This document shows positions 42,529-49,795 of a stretch of DNA of 64,000 bases, in pieces. Position 1 is the stretch's first letter; every line of letters begins with the position of its first letter. The position numbers and the translations under genes were made by a program. Source of the stretch: an uncultured Spartobacteria bacterium (GTDB taxonomy: Bacteria > Verrucomicrobiota > Verrucomicrobiia > Chthoniobacterales > Chthoniobacteraceae). The notes beneath the pieces were generated by a model. The model was not told the origin of the DNA, made no database searches, and worked only from the letters and a program-made list of their open reading frames with translations. The stretch lies in contig CAIXGS010000028.1 of the NCBI GenBank assembly GCA_903919125.1, forward strand, positions 1-64,000, read 5' to 3'.

Positions 42529-42984
42529 TTAACGCAGGGCGCTGCCTAAAGAAAGACGAACTACAGATTGCGGATCAGTCGCAGCCACCTGAGAAGACGG
42601 CGTACTAGCCAGTACCGAAGAGGCGTAAACCTGTTGAGCGAGCGCGCGATTTTCAGGCAAAAGCTGCACCGCCACAGCGCCCGCGCTGGTTTGGAGATGC
42701 ACCGTCCCGTCGGCTTTCACGTCCACCGCCGTCACGGATCCTGCGGGCTGGGCGCTGATCGCCGATTCCACTTCGGGAGAGTGCAGCAAGCGATGCGTCA
42801 AGGCAGCTGCCTGCTGTTCGGCGGGAGAGAGAATCGCTCGGTTTCCAGCTGCGCGATCTAAAGTTTTCTGAAAAGAGTTACCCTCGACGTGCGAGTTGCC
42901 AGAACCGGTGGAGGAAGAACCTGAAAACCGATGCACCAGAACGTCTGTAAGGGAGGCTGCGCCAGCGGCGATGAGCGGGATCAT
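42529..42984 (-). CDS. Unknown protein encoded before flgB
   Basis: A 151-residue protein of no recognised family. The N-terminus (MIPLIAAGAASLTDVLVHRF) is mildly hydrophobic. Residues about 35-75 are Ser/Gly/Gln-rich with FQKTLDRAAGNRAILSPAEQ, and the C-terminal half has short beta-like segments (VTAVDVKADGTVHLQTSAGA). It lies in the flagellar operon between the REC/HD-GYP-like gene (66 nt away) and flgB (104 nt). The Ser/Thr/Gln-rich, cysteine-free composition resembles exported flagellar proteins, but that is weak evidence. Confidence 0.55.
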   Translation of the reverse strand: MIPLIAAGAASLTDVLVHRFSGSSSTGSGNSHVEGNSFQKTLDRAAGNRAILSPAEQQAAALTHRLLHSPEVESAISAQPAGSVTAVDVKADGTVHLQTSAGAVAVQLLPENRALAQQVYASSVLASTPSSQVAATDPQSVVRLSLGSALR

Positions 42985-43050
42985 ACCTCACTGAAAGCAG
43001 GGCTCGTGCCAGAAGGTCAACAGAAGCGTCCGAGCGCCGTTTCATTACGC

Positions 43051-44319
43051 CTAGCGATAAATGAGCAACCGCTCGGTGACCAAAGACAGCATGCTGTGAT
43101 TCTGTAGTTTGAGGACGGCGATCTCCGTGAGAACCTGTCCCTCCGGCACCAAGAGCAGGCCTGAGGGCGTCACGATGCCTCTGGCCAGCTCCATTCCACT
43201 TTTGAGCTCAGCCATCATAACCTCTTTTACGTTTCGAGGCAAATCAGAGAGTCGCGCCGTGCGAAAGAAGAGACGGACCGCTTCCGGATCAAACGCACTG
43301 CCCGATTCCGCCCTGAGGACTTCGCAAGCCTGAGCCTTTGGAAGGCCCGATTGTACGAAGGCCACCGCTACCGCTAGGCAACGCGCCGTCCATGGGATGT
43401 TTTCCCCAGCGTGCCCATCAGGGTAGCCTGTACCGTCAAAGCGTTCATGGTGGGCACGAATGGTCGCGCCGACTGCCTGAAGTTGGTCGACGAACGCGGC
43501 GAGGGTCTGGCCGATAATGGGATGATGCCGCAGCAGGGCGTGCTCTTCCGGTGAGCAATTCTCTGGTTGCGTGAAAAGTTTGTGCAAAAGAGCCCGGTCG
43601 AGAGCCACCAAACCGATGTCGTAAATCCAAGCGCTGGTCATGAGCACATGGCGCTCAGCGTCTGTAAAGTATTCTGTGGCAGCCATTCCCCTGCAAATTT
43701 CCACCACAGCTTGAGCCTGTTTTCCCAGCAAAGGATAAAATGTGCTGATGAGCCGGAAACATAAGCCAAGAGAATGCTCAAAGTTCTGGCGCAGAGCATC
43801 ATGAGCGCGCGCGAGATGCTCCTTTTGCTCGGTGAGGGAGCGCAGATTCTCATTCAGTTGGGCGTTAGTGCCTTCCAACCGACTGTTTAACGCCTGCGTG
43901 TCTGTGTGCAAACGCCGGTTCTCGGCTAACAACTGATTTCGCTGCACCGCATTACGGACGGTAGCAACGACTTCCTCCCTCTTCCAAGGCTTGGCGATGA
44001 AGCGGTAAATTTCGCCGCTGTTGATGGCACTGATGAGTGTATCCACTACGAGCATCCCAGTGATGAGCAGTCGCGAACAGTCAGGTTGTGCGTCCCGAAC
44101 TTTTTCCAGAAGCTGCAACCCGCTAATGTCCGGCATATTTTGGTCAGATATCACTGCGGCGAACCGGTGGGTCTGAAGTTTGAGCAAGGCTTCCTGCGGA
44201 TTGGTACAGCAGATTACAGAATAGGCGTCACTGGCCAATGTTTCAGATAGCGCGGCGAGAACATCGGCGTCGTCATCAACAATCAGAATGGTCGGCAACA
44301 TTGGGGATGGGGTGCTCAT
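43051..44319 (-). CDS. Response regulator with degenerate HD-GYP domain
   Basis: A 422-residue cytoplasmic signalling protein. Residues about 10-125 are a complete receiver domain: ILIVDDDADVL, SDQNMPDISGLQ with the phospho-acceptor Asp, LLITG and FIAKPW. A coiled coil (about 140-185) follows, then an HD-GYP-like domain. HHERFDGTGYPDG keeps the GYP motif, but the normal LHDIGK element reads IYDIGLV, and the aspartate of the usual AxxDxxDAL element is replaced (VAVAFVQS). Two metal ligands of the phosphodiesterase centre therefore seem lost, so cyclic-di-GMP hydrolysis is doubtful while a receptor or interaction role is possible. It lies upstream of flgB in the same direction. Confidence 0.85.
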   Translation of the reverse strand: MSTPSPMLPTILIVDDDADVLAALSETLASDAYSVICCTNPQEALLKLQTHRFAAVISDQNMPDISGLQLLEKVRDAQPDCSRLLITGMLVVDTLISAINSGEIYRFIAKPWKREEVVATVRNAVQRNQLLAENRRLHTDTQALNSRLEGTNAQLNENLRSLTEQKEHLARAHDALRQNFEHSLGLCFRLISTFYPLLGKQAQAVVEICRGMAATEYFTDAERHVLMTSAWIYDIGLVALDRALLHKLFTQPENCSPEEHALLRHHPIIGQTLAAFVDQLQAVGATIRAHHERFDGTGYPDGHAGENIPWTARCLAVAVAFVQSGLPKAQACEVLRAESGSAFDPEAVRLFFRTARLSDLPRNVKEVMMAELKSGMELARGIVTPSGLLLVPEGQVLTEIAVLKLQNHSMLSLVTERLLIYR

Positions 44320-44637
44320 AAAACTGGAGGAGAGTATGTTAAGGGAGACTTCATCTGTAACAGAAGGGCCGCTTCGTCACCGGCAAGATGGGGTATGCTT
44401 AGATACGACGCCGAACTAAACATAACCTCACTTGTATTCGCTCAAACAAACTCTGACACGGTAACAAATCTTAAATCGTAGCAAGCCCATAGCAGTAGTG
44501 GACGCTTTTGAATTATTTGTCAGCTTGCCCACTCTTGACCCCAGCTACACTCCACTTAAACTTTGAGAAGGCGCTGTCCGTTCAAACAGAAGCTTCAAGC
44601 GGACATCCCTGAGGCCAATGAGAGTGCGAGGCGGCAC
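44320..44637. other. Intergenic region between flgN-like and response-regulator genes
   Basis: This 318-nt stretch holds no open frame I can support. Near the flgN-like end there is a partial inverted repeat with TGTCCG/CGGACA arms (about 44570-44610), without a T-run. The region should contain the promoter of the response-regulator gene at 44319 and so of the flgBC-fliE run, but I cannot point to a convincing -35/-10 pair. Confidence 0.4.
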
Positions 44638-45030
44638 TTAACCCAACGCCTGGAACTCCGAGCTATTCGGTTCTCCAGCATACGCATCCCTGAAAGATCG
44701 TAGATTTTGTGCCTCCGCCGCCAATCCTTTCAATTCTTCTCCCAATGCCGCCACCGCTAATTGAGCATCCCGGAGATTAGCCTGCTCCAGATGCTCTAAC
44801 GCCTCCAGACGTTTGCGTAGTTCAGGAAGTGACCGATTGAGGCCTAGGCGTTCACCCAAAACGTGCATACGAGCAAACTCAGCGCGCTTGGAAAGGTGCA
44901 GCCTTTCAAGCACAAGATAGTTTTTTTCCTCCAGCGCCGAACGTTCCAACTGAGTGATACGCTCTACCCCTGTCAGTAAAGCCCAAAAGAGAGGGACGCC
45001 TGTTTGCCTTGGTCTCTTGGGAGTAGCCAC
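44638..45030 (-). CDS. FlgN/FliT-like flagellar chaperone
   Basis: A 130-residue, all-helical charged protein with no signal peptide. Long amphipathic helices (FWALLTGVERITQLERSALE, KRLEALEHLEQANLRDAQLA) match the size and composition of FlgN or FliT, which hold hook-filament junction or cap proteins before export. It lies 53 nt after fliS. Sequence alone does not distinguish FlgN from FliT. Confidence 0.6.
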   Translation of the reverse strand: MATPKRPRQTGVPLFWALLTGVERITQLERSALEEKNYLVLERLHLSKRAEFARMHVLGERLGLNRSLPELRKRLEALEHLEQANLRDAQLAVAALGEELKGLAAEAQNLRSFRDAYAGEPNSSEFQALG

Positions 45031-45083
45031 AAAAATGCAAGCACGAGGAAAGGTGCCGTTTTAACTACTAACGCCTCGTCGGT

Positions 45084-45503
45084 TTAATGTGCTTGAGCGG
45101 CGGCGATTTGAGGATCAGAGCGAAGCATTTCCGCCCAAGCATCACGCAGGTCCGTCAACATCGTTACGATTGCAGGAAGGGAATCCTGCTCTTTTTTAAC
45201 GTTGGCATCGAAGATCCGGTCCAGCATGAATCCGTAAATGGCGTACATACGCTCACCGAATTCAGTTTCGACCTCCAGATCCAAGGCCTGCTGAAGTTCG
45301 CGAATAATAAGGTGTGCCCGCATGAGACCATTATGAATTTCTTCATTCCTCCGCGCCAAAACCTCCAGCGTAAACCCATGCTCTGCCTTGTGAAGCGCTT
45401 GCAAGGCACCATCAAACAGCATTAACACCAACATCCCAGGACTCGCCGTACTGACGGATGCCTGCTTGTATAATTGGGCGAAATTGGACTCTTGCATTGC
45501 CAT
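45084..45503 (-). CDS. fliS: Flagellin export chaperone FliS
   Basis: A 139-residue four-helix protein. The family motif around SPGMLVLMLFDGALQALHKA is clear, followed by ARRNEEIHNGLMRAHLIIRE and a YGFMLDRIFDANVKK helix. FliS binds flagellin in the cytoplasm and keeps it unfolded for export. No flagellin gene is in the window. It lies just downstream of a strong terminator-like hairpin. Confidence 0.93.
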   Translation of the reverse strand: MAMQESNFAQLYKQASVSTASPGMLVLMLFDGALQALHKAEHGFTLEVLARRNEEIHNGLMRAHLIIRELQQALDLEVETEFGERMYAIYGFMLDRIFDANVKKEQDSLPAIVTMLTDLRDAWAEMLRSDPQIAAAQAH

Positions 45504-45526
45504 TAAGGAAACAATCTAAAGGAAAG

Positions 45527-45563
45527 AAAAACGTAGTTACCCGATAAAGGATAACTACGTTTA
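45527..45563 (-). terminator. Rho-independent terminator upstream of fliS
   Basis: On the minus strand the arms AACGTAGTTA and TAACTACGTT form a perfect 10-bp stem around a 12-nt loop, followed by TTTTTCTTT. It lies between the possible flgM (46026-45736) and fliS (45503) and would end the fliD-lipoprotein-flgM transcript. Confidence 0.7.
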
Positions 45564-45735
45564 AAATCAACTCAAATTGGGATTCAAATAAAGATTACTT
45601 ATGGTAATCGAATGATTTCCCCAAGAAACACTTTTTCTCCACTTTCGAGACAAAAAGGCAATGATTTAAAAACCACTGCCTCCACACCGACACTTGGAAA
45701 CTTCCCAAAGGAACTTGAGAAAGAACCTGAGGAAC

Positions 45736-46026
45736 CTAAATCCCTACGATGTGTGATGCAACTGCCTCAAGAACTGTGTCTGTAGGATAGCCCTTTGTAG
45801 AGGCTAATTCACTCCCCCGAGAAACAGCTTCCACCCGGATATAATCGTCAGCACGCATGGACCGCGTGAGGCGTGACATCACGCCCGGAGGGGAAAAAAG
45901 ATTTTGATCTTCGTCGGAACGCACCTTTCTTGCCTGAACCGAAGGGCGTGGTGAGTGGTTTTGCTGAACTTGGGCCGCTGGAGCAGGCAGACCAACGGCG
46001 ACGGGACGTACTGATTGAATGCTCAT
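45736..46026 (-). CDS. Small protein, possible FlgM-type anti-sigma factor
   Basis: A 96-residue protein with an unstructured Pro/Gln-rich N-terminal half and a short helical C-terminal part (RADDYIRVEAVSRGSELAST, then YPTDTVLEAVASHIVGI). FlgM proteins share this layout: a disordered N-terminus, then a segment with an R-x-x-x-(I/V)-x-x-(I/V) helix, a G-x-Y turn and a final helix. The match is loose, so the call is tentative. Support comes from position near late flagellar genes and from a sequence fitting the sigma-28 consensus immediately upstream. Sigma-28 control is common for flgM. Confidence 0.4.
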   Translation of the reverse strand: MSIQSVRPVAVGLPAPAAQVQQNHSPRPSVQARKVRSDEDQNLFSPPGVMSRLTRSMRADDYIRVEAVSRGSELASTKGYPTDTVLEAVASHIVGI

Positions 46027-46033
46027 AGGACTT

Positions 46034-46060
46034 AAATCGGAAGAAAAAATTGTTTCTTTA
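46034..46060 (-). promoter_or_regulatory. Sigma-28-like promoter before the possible flgM
   Basis: The minus strand reads TAAA, 15 nt, TCCGATTT, close to the FliA consensus TAAA-N15-GCCGATAA. The -10 element ends only about 7 nt before the ATG at 46026, so a transcript would be almost leaderless. That is a weak point of this assignment. Confidence 0.4.
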
Positions 46061-46079
46061 GTAAATTCTAACCAATCCC

Positions 46080-46730
46080 CTACCTTTTAAGACTCGCGTA
46101 GTTCGTATACGCCGCAAACTGTACAAATTGCCGGGGGCTCAAGAGGACAGTACCGCCATCTCCCTCAATAGGGAAGTTGTCGCGACACAGTGTTTTCTGA
46201 TACCGCCGCGCAGCCGCAGCCACATCACCATTACCAGAATCTACTACGACGTCGCTCGCCCAGTGGATTCTCCCAGTTTCGATGTCGACCAGCTTGGAGC
46301 GCACTCCGATGGAGACCGGACGATAAGGAGAATAATGCGTTAAATCAGTGAGCATCACCCCCTCGACACCGTACTGATCCCTAAGCTTACGGAACAAATC
46401 CCCCGGAATGCGCTCCACAGAGGCCACCTCCCGTACATTAATCAAAGCTTCCATTTCCGGACGAGAGATGGGGACCACTTCAAACAGGGATTTTTTTGCA
46501 AGTTCAGCGGTAAGTGCCGAATCCACGTCCTTGAGGACTTCTCCGGGAAGGCGTGCATGATAAATCGGAAGCATCGCCACTCGACGCATCACCCGGCCGG
46601 GTTCCGTTGGTAAAAACCAGTTTTGCGGCGCATCTGGGCGCGGCTTAACGGCTGAGGCGTGTTTGGATTGGCAAGCAGAAAGCGCCAAACAAGCCAGCGA
46701 AAGGATGGAAAATAATCTCAAGTGCTTCAT
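46080..46730 (-). CDS. Lipoprotein, FlgO/CsgG-like
   Basis: A 216-residue lipoprotein. The signal peptide ends in the lipobox LSAC (Cys20). The body shows RRVAMLPIYHARLPGEVLKD, LTAELAKKSLFEVVPISRPE and VEGVMLTDLTHYSPYRPV, a pattern of alternating beta strands and helices shared by CsgG/TolB-N/FlgO-like outer-membrane lipoproteins. In Vibrio, FlgO belongs to the outer part of the basal body; a similar role is plausible because the gene overlaps fliD by 4 nt. I cannot separate these families by eye. Confidence 0.6.
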   Translation of the reverse strand: MKHLRLFSILSLACLALSACQSKHASAVKPRPDAPQNWFLPTEPGRVMRRVAMLPIYHARLPGEVLKDVDSALTAELAKKSLFEVVPISRPEMEALINVREVASVERIPGDLFRKLRDQYGVEGVMLTDLTHYSPYRPVSIGVRSKLVDIETGRIHWASDVVVDSGNGDVAAAARRYQKTLCRDNFPIEGDGGTVLLSPRQFVQFAAYTNYASLKR

Positions 46731-48787
46731 TTCAAGGCCGAAGTAATTTGGGAAGACATATTCTGATAGTTAGACTGCGCCTTCTCCATCGCAATGAAGC
46801 TTTGTGTCAAAGAAGCCTTCTTCTGTGCTAAGGAGCGAGTCATCGAGTCGATCTGGGTCTGCAAGCGCTTCGTCTGGCTCGTGAGCGACGAGGTCGCACT
46901 GGCAACCAAACCGCTAGTCCCTGTGAGGGAGGCCATCAGGTTGGTGATGCGCGTCGCAATCCCCTGATAGTTAGAAGGCGGTGTGTAATAAAGCGTGCCA
47001 CCGCTACTGATCGTGTGTGTGGACGACAGGGTGACGGTGTTAGCGCCTGTATCAATTGCCGTAATGTAAGTTCCTGAGGCAATCCCGCTGCCGGTAACAC
47101 CCTGCCCCACCGTCAGGCCGCTCACCGAAGACAATGAAACAGCATAAGAGCCCGAGGACGTTCCACTTTGGGCCGCAAGCGCAATACCCCCGCTACCGGA
47201 GTTCAGCGCGGCATCGACACTGCTGGGCGAAGTTGAGAGCAGGTAATTAAGCTTGGCAGAATTCGTGATCGAGAGCACGCCATTAGAGTCAAACCCCAAC
47301 CCGATTTTGGCAGCGGTGTCGTACGTGCTACTGAGAGTGGAATAATTACTAGACCCACCGGCAGAGGGATCCTGAACCTGCGTATAAATTCTCGAGCGAA
47401 TGGTGGAGAGCAGGTTGTTGATATCAGACCGATTCGAAAGAACGCTGCGGCTCACTTTGCCATCCGAGCCCACCGTGATTTTGGTGGAATCATCGAGCAT
47501 CTTCTTCAAATTGTTGTAAGCGGAAACAAAAGTATCGACCTTCGATTTGTAATCAGAAGCGCTCCCAGCAACCGTGACATAATAATTGCCGGTGGTCGCT
47601 ACCGTCAGCTTCGTGGTACCAAGACCGTATTTCGAAAAATCCACGGTACTAGAATCGCTAGTGCCGTTGATGACGTTCCCCGCTGGATCCGTAATCGCGT
47701 AAGTCGTTCCAGCGCCGCGCGTAAAAGTCGACGAATCAAACCCAAGCGCAGTCGACAGCCCAGAGCTACCGACGCTAACCGAGATACCGCTGCCACCCAC
47801 TGTATTACTGGTCAAGCGCAACTTGCCACTGGAAGCATCTAAGGAAGCAGTCACCCCAGTAGAGGAGTACGAGTTAATGGCACTCACCACCGAAGCCAGC
47901 GTGTCCGTGCTGGAAAAGGTCCCAACCGAGACGCCATTAATCGTCAAACTCGACGACGTGAAAGGAGACGTAGCGCTATAACTCGAAAGACTGCTCAGAG
48001 CCACACGAGCAACCGCCGTGACGGGAATGGACTGAACCGTGGAGACGTAATTGCCGGATTCTGTCGACGACGAAAACCCTACTGCGCTCAATATATTGCT
48101 CGTATCACCCGACGAACCGATGCCGTACGAGCCCAAGTTCGCGGCCGTACCGTCCCCAGCACTCAAGGTGAGAGCGCCAGTAGTGCTGTCGATGGACGCC
48201 GTAAAATTAGAGAGAGTGTTGGCGGAACTCGTTCCAGCGGTTGTGGTACTGGCGTACAGTGTGGACGCCGAATAGCTGTTTGCAGCACTCAGTCCAAAAA
48301 TGGTGGAAATTGGCTGAGTCAGATCCGCACTTTGAATCGTGTACTGTGTGCCGTTAATCGTGAAAGTGCCAGCACTCACCCCATAGTCGCTCAAAGTCAA
48401 AGCGGCAGCGGCAGATTGACTCGGGTAAAGACTGGTTCCGACGCGGGTCGAGCTCGTACCCATTTTGGAGACCGCCACTTTGAACTGACCAATGGTGGCA
48501 CCACTTGCGGTGGTGACTGAAGCTCCGCTTGCATCCGTAACCGTGTCAGCAGAAGACACTTTTGCACTCCTCGGAAACCCGGAGATGCCTGTGGAAAGCG
48601 CTGAGGCTGCAGTTTTGAACGCGGTGAGGTTGGTTTTAAGCGTGTCGAAGGCAGACTGCGTCTGGGCAGCCGCGGCTTGCTGCTTCTTCAGGTTGTCCTG
48701 AGGAACCTGTTCAATGGCCATGAGCTGGTCGACCGTCGTCTTCCAGTCCATTCCTGACGCTAATCCCGAGAGTGAAATGCCTGCCAT
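46727..48787 (-). CDS. fliD: Filament cap protein FliD
   Basis: A 686-residue cap protein. The N-terminal signature SLSGLASGMDWKTTVDQLMA and the C-terminal coiled helices (TKRLQTQIDSMTRSLAQKKA, LTQSFIAMEKAQSNYQNMSS) are typical. FliD_N and FliD_C regions flank a Ser/Thr-rich middle with very few charged residues. A GSGIASGTYITAIDTGANTV segment near residue 590 resembles modules in the FlgE variable domain. It helps flagellin polymerise at the filament tip. It starts an operon with the lipoprotein and the possible flgM. Confidence 0.93.
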   Translation of the reverse strand: MAGISLSGLASGMDWKTTVDQLMAIEQVPQDNLKKQQAAAAQTQSAFDTLKTNLTAFKTAASALSTGISGFPRSAKVSSADTVTDASGASVTTASGATIGQFKVAVSKMGTSSTRVGTSLYPSQSAAAALTLSDYGVSAGTFTINGTQYTIQSADLTQPISTIFGLSAANSYSASTLYASTTTAGTSSANTLSNFTASIDSTTGALTLSAGDGTAANLGSYGIGSSGDTSNILSAVGFSSSTESGNYVSTVQSIPVTAVARVALSSLSSYSATSPFTSSSLTINGVSVGTFSSTDTLASVVSAINSYSSTGVTASLDASSGKLRLTSNTVGGSGISVSVGSSGLSTALGFDSSTFTRGAGTTYAITDPAGNVINGTSDSSTVDFSKYGLGTTKLTVATTGNYYVTVAGSASDYKSKVDTFVSAYNNLKKMLDDSTKITVGSDGKVSRSVLSNRSDINNLLSTIRSRIYTQVQDPSAGGSSNYSTLSSTYDTAAKIGLGFDSNGVLSITNSAKLNYLLSTSPSSVDAALNSGSGGIALAAQSGTSSGSYAVSLSSVSGLTVGQGVTGSGIASGTYITAIDTGANTVTLSSTHTISSGGTLYYTPPSNYQGIATRITNLMASLTGTSGLVASATSSLTSQTKRLQTQIDSMTRSLAQKKASLTQSFIAMEKAQSNYQNMSSQITSALK

Positions 48788-48831
48788 AAGATAAATTCGA
48801 GGGGTTTTTTTCTAAAATAGCAAGAACCGTA

Positions 48832-48858
48832 CCTTCGGCAGGGAAGACGCACAATTCA
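48832..48858 (-). promoter_or_regulatory. Sigma-28-like promoter of fliD
   Basis: The minus strand reads TGAA, 15 nt, GCCGAAGG, matching the FliA consensus TAAA-N15-GCCGATAA at three of four -35 positions and the GCCGA core of the -10. It lies about 45 nt upstream of the fliD ATG, a sensible distance, and fliD is a late gene in many species. Confidence 0.5.
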
Positions 48859-48914
48859 CGGAATTTCCTTTGAAATAAAATGAACCCCTCCAGATATAGC
48901 GCGCCGAGTTCAGC

Positions 48915-49637
48915 TCAATTCGTCAATTCCAGGAGCCGTTGCTTTAACAATTCCGCCGGCCACTGACCAGGCACTTGGGGCCGATCCAAATATCCGTAGT
49001 TTAATACCGAGCCGCAACGCCCCAAAAGCAGCCGCGAAATTTGTCCGTACGCCCCCATGCCCATAACAGAGAGTCCGCCAGCAGACTGACGTTCCCCCCA
49101 ATTTAAAAAACTCAGCAGCCGTTCCAGCTCCAACGGCGTGCGCACTGTCGCCGCTACTTTTACCACCGATGGCAAAACAGAACGCGCCAGAGCCACTCGC
49201 TCACGAAGCCTCAGCATGGACGGCGTGCCCTTAAAATGATGATCCGAAACCACCAACCGAACCCCCAAGTTCCTAGCTTCGGCAATTTCTGCCCGCAACC
49301 CGCCAAGCGAACGCACCTCAAAATCGGCCCATTGAACGAAGGGCAAAAATTGCCCAAACAAGGCCTTCCGACGACTTAACGTTAGGGCCGAGGCTCCGCC
49401 TTCCATCGGATGCCGAACCGTTAAAAGCAACGGGGCGTTTAGTTTCGGCACGGCAACGGCAAGGGATTGCAACAGTTTAGGCGTCGAGGCGAAGGCGTCC
49501 ACTCGCAGTTCCAGAAGGTCCACCGCGCCTGATTTCAAACGCAAAGCACACGCGAGAGCGCCCGGGGAATGAATAGTACCCACCACCAAAGGAGGCGAAG
49601 GACGGGGGCGTGAGGCGATCGTATCAGCGGCGTGCAC
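48915..49637 (-). CDS. aroD: Type I 3-dehydroquinate dehydratase
   Basis: A 240-residue enzyme of the shikimate pathway that dehydrates 3-dehydroquinate to 3-dehydroshikimate. The class I signature residues can be seen: ELRVDAF near the start, LVVSDHHF with the general-base His, VVKVAATVRT with the Schiff-base Lys, and SVLNYGYLDRPQVPGQWP near the end. The first 15 residues are not conserved, so the start is approximate. It lies alone between fliD and a secreted-protein gene. It feeds chorismate, the predicted precursor of the operon at 793-15993, but also all aromatic metabolism. Confidence 0.9.
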   Translation of the reverse strand: MHAADTIASRPRPSPPLVVGTIHSPGALACALRLKSGAVDLLELRVDAFASTPKLLQSLAVAVPKLNAPLLLTVRHPMEGGASALTLSRRKALFGQFLPFVQWADFEVRSLGGLRAEIAEARNLGVRLVVSDHHFKGTPSMLRLRERVALARSVLPSVVKVAATVRTPLELERLLSFLNWGERQSAGGLSVMGMGAYGQISRLLLGRCGSVLNYGYLDRPQVPGQWPAELLKQRLLELTN

Positions 49638-49715
49638 TTCGTTACGTTAGTGGCAGGTCCTTTGCCGCTTCAACCTGAAATCAGCGCAGGAAATCACCTC
49701 TGGAAGTGTAAACAA

Positions 49716-49747
49716 AAAGGGGGCGGATGACAGATCCGCCCCCCTTT
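49716..49747 (-). terminator. Rho-independent terminator of the PA14 protein gene
   Basis: A 12-13 bp GC-rich stem (AAAGGGGGCGGAT / ATCCGCCCCCCTTT with one bulged base) and a 5-nt loop are followed on the minus strand by TTTTTG. It lies 49 nt after the stop at 49796. Confidence 0.85.
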
Positions 49748-49795
49748 GAAATGTAACTAACGCTTTTCAACAGCGATTAAACGCTACTCAACCCG

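Noticed and set aside
42529-42984. FlgA or another named rod/ring protein
   Set aside because: No signal peptide or family motif supports any named flagellar protein; left as unknown.
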